DNA of 20,373 nucleotides. It comes from JBCDCU01 sp039180865. GTDB lineage: Bacteria > Pseudomonadota > Alphaproteobacteria > Rhizobiales > JACESI01. Shown piece after piece: positions 1-7,069 of the stretch. Numbering within the stretch: the stretch's first letter is position 1; the number at the start of each line of letters is the position of its first letter. Under the pieces are notes generated by a model that was given only the letters and a program-made list of their open reading frames with translations, ran no database searches and was not told where the DNA came from. Position numbers and translations under genes: made by a program. Location of the stretch: NCBI GenBank assembly GCA_039180865.1, contig JBCDCZ010000046.1, forward strand, positions 1 to 20,373, written 5' to 3'.

Positions 1-10
1 AAAGGCTCCA

Positions 11-595
11 GTGTCATTTTCTGCTGGAACGCCAATGCGTGCCCTTTTTGTTGGTTGTCTGTTTGTTGTCCTGGGTTTTCTTGCTGCCTGCGCCGCAAAA
101 CCGCTGCCCGAAGCAACGTCTCACGAAGTCCTGACCCAGCCATATCAGCTGGATAGTGGAGATACGTTACGGGTGACAGTCTTCGAGCAGGCGAACCTCT
201 CCACGACCTACACAGTCGATCAGGCGGGGTTTGTGACAATGCCGTTGATCGGACAGGTCGCAGCCCGTGGGCGGACAACCCAGCAATTGTCCAGAACGAT
301 TGCGCGTAAGTTGGAGGGCGGTTTCGTTCGCAATCCGGATGTATCGATTGAAGTTGCGGCATTCCGGCCATTCTTCATCTACGGAGAGGTGACGAATGGC
401 GGTCAATACGAATATGTTAACGGCATGACGGTTCAAACAGCTATTGCAATCGCTGGCGGGTTTTCGCCGCGTGCCAATCGTAAATCGGTCATCATTGCGC
501 GGCAAATTAACGGCGAAATCATTCATGGGCGAGAAAACCTGAATGCGCCGGTAAGGCCCGGTGACACGATCAATATTAAGGAACGGCTTTTTTAA
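11..595 (+). CDS. Polysaccharide biosynthesis/export lipoprotein (Wza/ExoF-like, short form)
   Basis: Outer-membrane/periplasmic export component for capsule or exopolysaccharide. The N-terminus has a hydrophobic signal segment ending in a lipobox (LAAC, lipidated Cys27 from the GTG start). The Poly_export domain spans about residues 42-116, starting at YQLDSGDTLRVTVFEQ. One SLBB-type beta-grasp domain spans about 121-175 (IYGEVTNGGQYEY). At 194 aa it is about half of E. coli Wza: it has one SLBB domain and no C-terminal amphipathic helix, so it may not form the channel alone. I use GTG at 11 because AAAGG sits five bases upstream. ATG at 35 would give a more compact signal peptide and is also plausible. 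The two following + strand genes also belong to polysaccharide assembly. Family assignment is firm; the polymer exported is unknown. Confidence 0.88.
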   Translation: MSFSAGTPMRALFVGCLFVVLGFLAACAAKPLPEATSHEVLTQPYQLDSGDTLRVTVFEQANLSTTYTVDQAGFVTMPLIGQVAARGRTTQQLSRTIARKLEGGFVRNPDVSIEVAAFRPFFIYGEVTNGGQYEYVNGMTVQTAIAIAGGFSPRANRKSVIIARQINGEIIHGRENLNAPVRPGDTINIKERLF

Positions 596-606
596 CACCT
601 AATCGC

Positions 607-625
607 GTCGCCCCCTTCCGGCGAC
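607..625 (+). other. Small hairpin after the export gene
   Basis: A perfect 6-bp stem (GTCGCC/GGCGAC) with a 7-base C/T-rich loop lies 12 bases past the export gene stop. No T-run follows, so it is at best a weak or Rho-assisted terminator or an mRNA 3' stabiliser. The rest of the 205-base gap (596-800) shows no gene I can support. Confidence 0.25.
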
Positions 626-800
626 CGGAGTTGCGGGAAACTGGTAGTGAGTATCCCGCCCCTTATAACGAGAGACGTTTTTCTAAAATCCTCTTGTTCC
701 CCTCAATCGGCCAGACGGCCCATTATCGAACCGATGAAAGCGTTTTTTCATCCTTTTAGGCTACCTTTCCTGAAGTCTGGTGCGGTTTTGGGTAACGAGT

Positions 801-2369
801 ATGGACAACGCAGTCACGGATACGGCGCGGCAAGATGACGAGGGTCATCAAGCGCAAGACAGAGCGGTTTCGAAGACTCACCGCAAGATCAATCGTCCTG
901 ATCAAGACTTCGACCTGCCGATTGCTCCACAACGCGATGATATCGCCCAACTCCTTGCCAGCAAAACTGTTTCCCCCCGTCTTGTCAGCGGCTTTCTAGC
1001 AATCCTTGAATTGCTGTTTCTGCTCGTGGCCGGTGCGGCATCAATTGCGATCGCCACTTCTGGTGATGTCTCGGCTGCACTCAGCCAGGGCATTGTTCTT
1101 CTCAGCTTCACGCTTCTTTATTTCGGCCTCGGGCAAGGACTTCAGATCTATTCCATCCCGGTCTTACGGGATAGCGCGCAACAATTCACTTTGGTCTTTG
1201 CGCTCTGGATGACCTGTTTTGCAAGCCTGATCGTCGTCTCTCACCTCTTTCCACATGCCTCCATGTTCAACGCAGCCTGGATATCGCCTTTCTTCATCTC
1301 GGGGCTTGCGGTGATCATAGCGCTCCGGTTCCCGACCACAGCACTCGTTCGCAGTTGGACGGCATCAGGGCTCCTGGAACGGCGCGCAATAATCGTCGGC
1401 GGCGGTTCCGAAGCCGAGGCTGTCATCCATGATCTCGAACGCCAACCAAACAATGACATCCGGATTTGCGGTATCTTTGACGATCGTGCCGACAGCCGCT
1501 CTCCCGAGAGCGTTGCCGGGTATCCCAAACTTGGTACAGTTGCTGAACTTGTGGATTTTGCGCGCATTACCCGCCTGGACATGCTGATCGTCACTCTGCC
1601 ACTTACGGCAAGTGGCCGGGTCAGGGAGATGCTGAAGCAGCTTTGGGTCCTCCCACTCGACATTCGATTATCCGCACACACCAACAAAATTGGCTTCCGT
1701 CAGCGGCATTTCTCCTATGAAGGCGCAATCCCCTTCATCAAGCTGTCGGACCGTCCGATCAAAGGATGGCATTCGGTTAGAAAGCGCATCTTCGATATCG
1801 TTGTTTCCTTACTTGCCCTTGTCATTCTATTCCCGCTGATGGCGGTAACGGCCCTGGCTACAAAGCTCGATAGCCGAGGACCGATCTTCTTTCGACAGAA
1901 ACGCCACGGCTTCAACAACGAGTTGATCGATGTCTGGAAGTTCCGTTCAATGTACACCGATTTGTGCGATGCCGAAGCCAGGGTGGTTGTGACCAAAGAA
2001 GATCCGCGCGTAACCAGGGTGGGCAAGTTTATCCGTAAGACTTCAATCGACGAACTGCCGCAACTCTGGAATGTCCTGAAGGGCGAACTATCCCTCGTCG
2101 GCCCACGCCCCCATGCCGTTCACGCCCATCTGAAAAATCAGCCATGGAATGATGTCGTAGACGGTTATTTTGCGCGCCATCGCGTCAAACCTGGTGTGAC
2201 CGGTTGGGCACAGATCAATGGTTGGCGGGGTGAGGTCGACAACGTCGAAAAACTCAAGCAGCGCACGGAACACGACCTGTACTATATCGAGAATTGGTCG
2301 CTGGGCTTCGATCTTTACATACTCGCCCTCACACCCTTACGGTTGCTTGATACCAAGAACGCTTACTGA
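801..2369 (+). CDS. Undecaprenyl-phosphate sugar-1-phosphate transferase (WcaJ/ExoY-type)
   Basis: Integral membrane phosphoglycosyltransferase that moves a sugar-1-phosphate from a UDP-sugar (probably glucose or galactose) to undecaprenyl phosphate, the first step of polysaccharide repeat-unit assembly. The protein is 522 aa from ATG 801. A hydrophilic N-terminus is followed by about four membrane segments. A Rossmann-like CoA-binding domain begins near residue 195 (AIIVGGG). The bacterial sugar transferase domain covers about 327-522. It has a membrane hairpin (DIVVSLLALVILFPLM), FRQKRHG near 363, the Asp-Glu catalytic pair in SIDELPQLWNVLKGE, the SLVGPRP motif, and PGVTGWAQINGWRGE. Length and layout match full-length WcaJ-type enzymes rather than the short ExoY type. 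A GTG at 780 in the same frame would add 7 residues but matches nothing. It lies 11 bases before the ligase-like gene, so they are probably cotranscribed. Sugar specificity cannot be read from sequence. Confidence 0.92.
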   Translation: MDNAVTDTARQDDEGHQAQDRAVSKTHRKINRPDQDFDLPIAPQRDDIAQLLASKTVSPRLVSGFLAILELLFLLVAGAASIAIATSGDVSAALSQGIVLLSFTLLYFGLGQGLQIYSIPVLRDSAQQFTLVFALWMTCFASLIVVSHLFPHASMFNAAWISPFFISGLAVIIALRFPTTALVRSWTASGLLERRAIIVGGGSEAEAVIHDLERQPNNDIRICGIFDDRADSRSPESVAGYPKLGTVAELVDFARITRLDMLIVTLPLTASGRVREMLKQLWVLPLDIRLSAHTNKIGFRQRHFSYEGAIPFIKLSDRPIKGWHSVRKRIFDIVVSLLALVILFPLMAVTALATKLDSRGPIFFRQKRHGFNNELIDVWKFRSMYTDLCDAEARVVVTKEDPRVTRVGKFIRKTSIDELPQLWNVLKGELSLVGPRPHAVHAHLKNQPWNDVVDGYFARHRVKPGVTGWAQINGWRGEVDNVEKLKQRTEHDLYYIENWSLGFDLYILALTPLRLLDTKNAY

Positions 2370-2380
2370 CGGCGGTTCCT

Positions 2381-3649
2381 GTGGCAGATTCCAGTGAGTT
2401 AAACTCCGTCTCAAACGCGCAGCGCTCAAGCCGTCCGCTTGTCATCAGCGTCAGACGAACGGGTGATCTCGCGTTCGGCATCACCGTATTTCTGGCCGCC
2501 TTCGTCTTCTTCGAACCAGCCCCTTATGAGTTGCTTCTTGCATTCCTCATGGTCGTATGGTTCGCCTTTGGCCTTAGCCTTCATAGAGGGTTTCTTCCCC
2601 TCACCTTCCTAATGGCATGTTACATTCTCGGCGGCATGATCGGTGCGACACAACGCGTTGATATTACGGGCGGCTTTATCTATATCGCAACGACGGCGTT
2701 TCTTGCCGTGTCGGCGATATTCTACGCAGCTTTGATCGCTGAACGTCCTGTCGAGCGCATGGCGATAGTATCCCGTGCCTATGTATTCGCCGCCGTGATC
2801 AGCGCGCTCGTCGGTATAGCCGCCTATTTCCGATTGTTTCCAGGAGCAGAAGGATTTCTGTTCGCCGGACGTGCCAAGGGGACGTTCGAAGACCCCAATG
2901 TCTACAGCCCGTACCTTGCCCTCGCCTTCGTGCTCTTGCTGAGGCAGGTTTTGACACAGCCTCTGACAAGGTCACTGCTATCCGCGATGGCCCTTGCGAT
3001 CATCGTGATCGCGATTTTTCTGGCGTTCTCTCGGGCCGCTTGGGGGCTGACGCTCCTATCGGCAGGGTTACTGACCGTCATACTTTATGCGACTGCCCCT
3101 TCATCCGCCGCGCGCGTGCGCCTGTTATTGGCAACAGTTGCATTCGCCGCCATGGCTGTTGCAGCACTTCTCTTTATCCTGTCGTTCGACGCGGTTTCAT
3201 CGCTCTTCGCAGAACGTGCAAGGCTGGTTCAAAGCTACGATGGCGCCAGGTTCGGACGCTTTGCACGCTACACGTATGGCCTCCACTGGATCATGGAGGC
3301 GCCCCTTGGGTATGGGTTCGGAAAGTTCCGGGAAACTTTTGGCGAGGATTCCCATAACGTCTACTTGAAGGCCTTTACCGTGCACGGCTGGTTAGGTGGC
3401 CTTGCCTATCTGATCTTCATTGCGACAACGCTTATTACCGGGTTCAAGCATATGTTCCGGGCATCACCACTTCAGCCGTATTTCCAGGCCGTCTACATCG
3501 TAATCCTCGGTCATGCGATCGTCGGCCTTGTCATCGACACCGACCGCTGGCGCCATCTCTATCTTCTCTTTGGGATTTTATGGGGCATGATGGCTGCCGA
3601 AAACGCCGGACGGTCCCGTATCGCCTCTTCGAGGGCGCGACCTCAGTAA
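2381..3649 (+). CDS. O-antigen ligase / Wzy-type polymerase family membrane protein
   Basis: Polytopic inner-membrane protein of 422 aa with roughly ten to eleven hydrophobic segments. It also carries the features of the Wzy_C/O-antigen ligase family: a GTFEDPNVYSPYLAL motif near residue 165, SRAAWG at the end of a helix, and a periplasmic loop before SHNVYLKAFTVHGWLG. Family members join or polymerise lipid-linked glycans in the periplasm. Sequence alone does not say whether this one polymerises the exopolysaccharide or ligates it to an acceptor; next to an initiating transferase and an export lipoprotein, polymerase is the better guess. The start is GTG at 2381, with GGCGG five bases upstream and 11 bases after the preceding stop. 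The C-terminus is short, basic and cytosolic-looking (SRIASSRARPQ). Confidence 0.85.
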   Translation: MADSSELNSVSNAQRSSRPLVISVRRTGDLAFGITVFLAAFVFFEPAPYELLLAFLMVVWFAFGLSLHRGFLPLTFLMACYILGGMIGATQRVDITGGFIYIATTAFLAVSAIFYAALIAERPVERMAIVSRAYVFAAVISALVGIAAYFRLFPGAEGFLFAGRAKGTFEDPNVYSPYLALAFVLLLRQVLTQPLTRSLLSAMALAIIVIAIFLAFSRAAWGLTLLSAGLLTVILYATAPSSAARVRLLLATVAFAAMAVAALLFILSFDAVSSLFAERARLVQSYDGARFGRFARYTYGLHWIMEAPLGYGFGKFRETFGEDSHNVYLKAFTVHGWLGGLAYLIFIATTLITGFKHMFRASPLQPYFQAVYIVILGHAIVGLVIDTDRWRHLYLLFGILWGMMAAENAGRSRIASSRARPQ

Positions 3650-3665
3650 CAGATGCAAAAATTAG

Positions 3666-3697
3666 GAAAGGGCCGCGCGAAGCGCGCAGACCCTTTC
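3666..3697. terminator. Strong, probably bidirectional terminator hairpin
   Basis: Outer arms GAAAGGG (3666-3672) and CCCTTTC (3691-3697) enclose inner arms GCGCG (3675-3679) and CGCGC (3683-3687) around an AAG loop. It lies between the ends of two convergent genes, the ligase-like gene (+) and the peroxiredoxin-like gene (-). On the - strand a run of T follows a few bases after the stem (A-run at 3656-3661 on +). On the + strand there is no clean T-run. It is therefore best for the - transcript and may stall both. Confidence 0.7.
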
Positions 3698-3757
3698 AGG
3701 ATGTGCCCCACCTCACATCCGATACAGATTGAGTCCGTGATCTCCGTTTTTGGACGA

Positions 3758-4294
3758 TCAAACCGCGCCGGTGTATTCGCCGCGTGCCGGGTAGCTGTTT
3801 GCAATCGCAAAATCAAGCGCTCCGACCAGCTCCGAGAAATGCGGCCGCACGAAAGGCATGGTCTGGACGGACCCGTAGTAAAGCGACTGCTCCGGCGTCA
3901 CCATGAACAGACCAGGCTCTGAGAAGAGCGCGGGTTCCTCAATGCCGATTGAGGTTTTTCCGCGCGAGGTTGAGATGTAAAGCCCCCACTCACGGGCAAC
4001 CGTGAGGCTGAGATCATAACCGAAGTCCAGTTTGTCAGCGCCGATTTTCTCAGCCATCTCTTTGGTGCGCTCGATGCCGTCAGAACTGATCGCAATAGTG
4101 TCAACGCCGCGCTCATGAAAAGCCGGTGCCTGCTTTTCAAATTCTTTCAGGTAGTTTGCACAGATTGGACAATGCAGACCGCGATAGAAACAGATAACGG
4201 TGCCCCGTTCGGTTGAAGCTTCTGAAAGATTGAACGTTTTGCCGGAAAGCGTCGGGACGGAAAGGTCGGGTGTCTTTTGACGGGGGATGAGCAT
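3758..4294 (-). CDS. Peroxiredoxin-like protein (AhpC/TSA family, CPIC active site)
   Basis: Thioredoxin-fold protein of 178 aa, predicted cytosolic. It has an N-terminal LIPRQKTPDLSVPTLSGKTF strand typical of AhpC/TSA proteins, then FYRGLHCPICANYLKEFE with Cys42 and Cys45. The RGxxCPxC signature belongs to the peroxiredoxin-like group, not to classical 2-Cys AhpC (PxxxTxxC). A thiol peroxidase or disulfide reductase role is likely, but the substrate is unknown. I choose ATG at 4294 (MLIPRQK) because AGGAA precedes it at good spacing. An in-frame ATG at 4345 would add 17 residues that look non-homologous and would run into the divergent promoter region. It is divergently paired with an AraC-type regulator, which may control it. 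Confidence 0.85.
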   Translation of the reverse strand: MLIPRQKTPDLSVPTLSGKTFNLSEASTERGTVICFYRGLHCPICANYLKEFEKQAPAFHERGVDTIAISSDGIERTKEMAEKIGADKLDFGYDLSLTVAREWGLYISTSRGKTSIGIEEPALFSEPGLFMVTPEQSLYYGSVQTMPFVRPHFSELVGALDFAIANSYPARGEYTGAV

Positions 4295-4330
4295 TTGCGG
4301 TTCCTCATGTGTATTTCTGTGATGAAAGGC

Positions 4331-4362
4331 TTGCATCCGTGTCATATTCGGATTTTATGCAA
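4331..4362. promoter_or_regulatory. Interrupted palindrome between divergent genes, candidate operator
   Basis: The 102-base space between the peroxiredoxin-like and AraC genes contains TTGCATCCG (4331-4339) and its mirrored counterpart CGGAT (4349-4353), TTT, then ATGCAA (4357-4362). The core is ATCCG-N9-CGGAT, flanked by TTGC/GCAA. Symmetry and position fit a regulator binding site acting on one or both promoters. AraC proteins often bind direct repeats, so the binder could be something else. No binding data are available. Confidence 0.4.
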
Positions 4363-4396
4363 AGAAAATCTCAATTAACCTGCAGGAAGTCCCAAA

Positions 4397-5149
4397 ATGC
4401 GTCCGTTAGACCGCCTATCAAGCCTGGTTCAGAATTTTGAGATGGAATGCAGTCTGAATCGCCCTAGACATGATCAGAATCTCAGGATCTTTTCAGACGG
4501 GACAGATCCCACATGGCTCGACTTCGCGCCAGCCGGATATGAGGACCGTGCGAGCTACAACGAACCGGGCCCGCTTGTTGCCGCAGCGCATGTTGATATC
4601 GGGATCGACACAAATCCACTCGTGAGTGCATTGCCACCTCTCGTTCGGATCGATCTGAAGAAAAACCCCGATACGGCGGCAATTGCGCGCCTTTTCGTCA
4701 ACGAAACCATCAATCCGCGCTGTGGTGCCGACACAGTCATCAGCAGATTGGCCGAACTTCTCGTCATCCATTTGCTTCGACAAGCAATTGAACGCAATGA
4801 GACACGTCCGGGCCTACTCGCCGGGCTCGCCCACCCAAGACTGAGCCCGGTCATTGTCGCCATCCACGATCGTCCACAGCGAGACTGGTCGATCGACGAT
4901 TTTACAGATCTCGCGGGGATGTCCCGATCTCGGTTCATGGAAGAATTCCAAACCGTCATGGCCGAAACACCGATGTCCTATCTAAAACGCTGGCGGATGA
5001 CGCTTGCCCACGCGGCGCTCTTGAGAGGGGGGCGGGTTTCTGAAATCGCGCGCAGATTCGGGTATTCAGGAAGCGATGCTTTTTCCCGCGCTTTTTCCAA
5101 GATCCACGGCATGGCTCCAAGCAAAGTCCGCAGCAAAGTCGAAATTTAA
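4397..5149 (+). CDS. AraC-family transcriptional regulator with a short cupin-type sensor
   Basis: DNA-binding regulator of 250 aa. The C-terminal AraC domain (about residues 150-248) has both helix-turn-helix units: WSIDDFTDLAGMSRSRFMEEF from about 164, and VSEIARRFGYSGSDAFSRAF from about 213, joined by the conserved P-x-x-YLKRWRM linker helix. The N-terminal part resembles the AraC-binding/cupin_6 group (RLSSLVQNFEM at the start; NPLVSALPPLVRIDL further on) but looks shortened: the usual central cupin strands are not evident between residues 30 and 60. The ATG start has AGGAAG seven bases upstream. Divergence from the peroxiredoxin-like gene suggests it regulates that gene, itself, or both. 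The effector is unknown. Confidence 0.88.
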   Translation: MRPLDRLSSLVQNFEMECSLNRPRHDQNLRIFSDGTDPTWLDFAPAGYEDRASYNEPGPLVAAAHVDIGIDTNPLVSALPPLVRIDLKKNPDTAAIARLFVNETINPRCGADTVISRLAELLVIHLLRQAIERNETRPGLLAGLAHPRLSPVIVAIHDRPQRDWSIDDFTDLAGMSRSRFMEEFQTVMAETPMSYLKRWRMTLAHAALLRGGRVSEIARRFGYSGSDAFSRAFSKIHGMAPSKVRSKVEI

Positions 5150-5178
5150 CGGAAACTCAGGAAGGATAAAGCCGACCA

Positions 5179-5208
5179 TTGCACGCGGTACAGCCTTCAT
5201 TGTATAAC
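5179..5208 (+). promoter_or_regulatory. Sigma70-type promoter of tRNA-Pro
   Basis: A TTGCAC -35 box (5179-5184) and a TATAAC -10 box (5203-5208) are separated by 18 bases. Transcription would start near 5215, a few bases before the mature tRNA 5' end at 5219. This is consistent with a short leader removed by RNase P. Confidence 0.6.
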
Positions 5209-5218
5209 CCCGATTGTT

Positions 5219-5295
5219 CGGAGTGTGGCGCAGCCTGGTAGCGCGTTCGTCTGGGGGACGAGAGGTCGTGGGTTCGAGTCCCGCCACTCCGACCA
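5219..5295 (+). tRNA. tRNA-Pro (GGG anticodon)
   Basis: A 77-base cloverleaf can be folded by eye. The acceptor stem is CGGAGTG/CACTCCG with discriminator A and an encoded CCA (5293-5295). The D arm is GCGC/GCGC around AGCCTGGTA. The anticodon stem TCGT/ACGA frames loop CTGGGGG, giving anticodon GGG for CCC/CCU proline codons. The T arm is GTGGG-TTCGAGT-CCCGC. It sits between the AraC gene and the 3' end of the MerR-type gene. Confidence 0.96.
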
Positions 5296-5380
5296 TTTCA
5301 AAATAAAAATGGTGCCAAAGAGAGCCAGCCGGCTGATTGCACTGTGCGATGCCTTACATGCGTTTGCGACAAGGTTTTGA

Positions 5381-6631
5381 CTAACGGATTTGGTCCAGCA
5401 GGCGCTTGCACTCCAGAAGCTCAAACAGGGTCGCCTGAAGATGTTTCACATCATCCTGGCTCAGATCAGCGTTTTTTCCAGCTGAAGATTCCTCTTCCAG
5501 GCTCGAAAACGGCAGGCGGTTAAAGAAGCTTCGGGCAAAGCCGGTCTTTTCAGATGCGGGCACTGTTTCCGGCAGGACATCAGCGGGCAAGCGTTCCACG
5601 CTTTCTCCAATCACACCAACGGAACGAGTTGGCGTTTCTTTCGGCGCATTGGCGGACAGCGCGACCGATTCTATCACCGGGGCGTGCGTGGCCAACGGTT
5701 CTTTGACTGGCTTGGTGGAAAGTGCAGGACGCTCCGTTCGAATGGCATCGACGAGATGATCTGGAACCGATTGTAACATTGCAAACGGCGGTGTCTGTAC
5801 CGGTGTCTGGTTCGAGTGGACATGGACAACAACAGGGGCTACAGGCATGTGTGGTTGGACTGAAGCGGGATCAGCAGATTGAGGTTTGACGCTCGGCTGG
5901 GACACGGTGTGAGCAACCGCAGGAGCGGGATCATGCGTCGGTGCGCTGAAGGTCTGACTATGTGCCGGCGCTGCAGCAATTGGTGCACTCGAATTCAAAC
6001 TTTCACCGTTTGGGTATCCGGGGTGGACCCGTCCCTCGTTTTCGGTGCTGGCGGTCACTGATGCATGCGGAACCATGGGACCGTTTTCGCCGGGCGGAGC
6101 AGGAACAGATGATTGTTCCGGCGTCGGGAAACCCGCCTGCGCCGCCTGAACATTGTTGTGAACAAATTCAGATGCTGCGCCAGGATGAGTTTGATTTGCC
6201 ACGATTTCAGCATTGTTAGCCGTTATAGATTCCGGAGAAACAGGCACTGAAGCTGATGGAGGCGGTGTTAAGGGAACCGCTGCTTGCGGACTGCTGGGAT
6301 TGGAAGACGATGCCGGATTTGCGGGTTCCGGGATGTTCTCTGATGTATCGTCTCCTGCGTCTGAACGCCAGACGGAAGAGACGTGTCGGATACCCTGCTC
6401 CTTGATGATCTTCTGAACACCTTTGATGGTGTATCCTTCGCCGTACAATAAGTGGCGAATACCGCGGAGCAAGTTTACGTCTTCCGGTCTGTAGTATCGC
6501 CGACCGCCACCTCGCTTCAGAGGCTTGATCTGAGAAAAGCGCGTTTCCCAAAAACGCAATACATGCTGGGGAAGATCGAGATCGTCGGCGACCTCACTGA
6601 TCGTGCGAAATGCGTCAGGAGTTTTTGCCAC
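5381..6631 (-). CDS. MerR-family transcriptional regulator with long disordered linker
   Basis: The N-terminal MerR DNA-binding domain (about residues 8-80) is clear: FRTISEVADDLDLPQHVLRFWETRF, then the GGGRRYYRPEDVNLLRGIRHLLY wing and recognition segment. Related alphaproteobacterial MerR proteins next to ihfA are normally under 200 aa; this one is 416 aa. The extra length is a Pro/Ala/Ser/Val-rich, low-complexity stretch (about 85-370). It is followed by a short acidic helix near the C-terminus (LSQDDVKHLQATLFELLECK) that resembles the normal family ending. The start is GTG at 6631, with AGGACAGG a little far upstream. It is the last gene of the fabH-ihfA run, 34 bases after ihfA. Target genes are unknown. 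The linker makes a regulated interaction or a long tether possible, but this is inference. Confidence 0.88.
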   Translation of the reverse strand: MAKTPDAFRTISEVADDLDLPQHVLRFWETRFSQIKPLKRGGGRRYYRPEDVNLLRGIRHLLYGEGYTIKGVQKIIKEQGIRHVSSVWRSDAGDDTSENIPEPANPASSSNPSSPQAAVPLTPPPSASVPVSPESITANNAEIVANQTHPGAASEFVHNNVQAAQAGFPTPEQSSVPAPPGENGPMVPHASVTASTENEGRVHPGYPNGESLNSSAPIAAAPAHSQTFSAPTHDPAPAVAHTVSQPSVKPQSADPASVQPHMPVAPVVVHVHSNQTPVQTPPFAMLQSVPDHLVDAIRTERPALSTKPVKEPLATHAPVIESVALSANAPKETPTRSVGVIGESVERLPADVLPETVPASEKTGFARSFFNRLPFSSLEEESSAGKNADLSQDDVKHLQATLFELLECKRLLDQIR

Positions 6632-6665
6632 GGTATTTTGCCTGTCCTTCAGCGACAGGCAGAAA

Positions 6666-6971
6666 TCAACGGCCTGTCAGCTGCTTGTTGATTTTGTCTT
6701 TCATAACATTGCTTGGCTTAAACACGAGCACGCGCCTCGGCAATATCGGCACCTCCTCGCCCGTCTTGGGATTGCGGCCAATCCGCTCGTTCTTAGACCT
6801 GACCAGGAAAGATCCGAATGAGGATAGTTTCACGGATTCGCCCTGTACAAGGCAATCGGAAATTTCCCCCAAGAATGCTTCAACAAGCTCTGCGGATTCT
6901 GCTCTGGACAGCCCGACTTTCTGATAGACGCTCTCACAGAGATCAGCGCGCGTGATTGTTTTTCCCGCCAT
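6666..6971 (-). CDS. ihfA: Integration host factor alpha subunit
   Basis: Small nucleoid DNA-bending protein of 101 aa that pairs with IHF beta. The HU/IHF fold covers the whole protein. TRADLCESVYQKVGLSR opens it, SVKLSSFGSF lies mid-protein, and the DNA-intercalating arm RNPKTGEEVPI carries the key Pro68, followed by PRRVLVFKPS, which is typical of the alpha subunit. I choose ATG at 6971 (MAGKT) because GAGG precedes it at a workable distance. An in-frame ATG at 7001 adds ten residues with no family match. It lies 98 bases downstream of fabH in the same direction. Confidence 0.95.
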   Translation of the reverse strand: MAGKTITRADLCESVYQKVGLSRAESAELVEAFLGEISDCLVQGESVKLSSFGSFLVRSKNERIGRNPKTGEEVPILPRRVLVFKPSNVMKDKINKQLTGR

Positions 6972-7069
6972 GAAACGAACCTCGCTTTCATCCCATCCCA
7001 TAATTTGTAGAGGGAATGCGTAGGACCGTCAACCGGCATAATCCTTAAGCCTATTTATTTTTCAACGAC

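Noticed and set aside
647..838. 63-codon open frame between the export lipoprotein and sugar transferase genes
   Set aside because: GTG start, no family resemblance, runs past the start of the sugar transferase gene; probably chance.
3653..3922. 89-codon open frame on + after the ligase-like gene
   Set aside because: Starts in the terminator region and runs antisense through the 3' part of the peroxiredoxin-like gene.
5292..5313. ACCATTT/AAATGGT hairpin at the tRNA-Pro 3' end
   Set aside because: A+T-rich, weak, overlaps the CCA end and has no T-run on +; not a convincing terminator.
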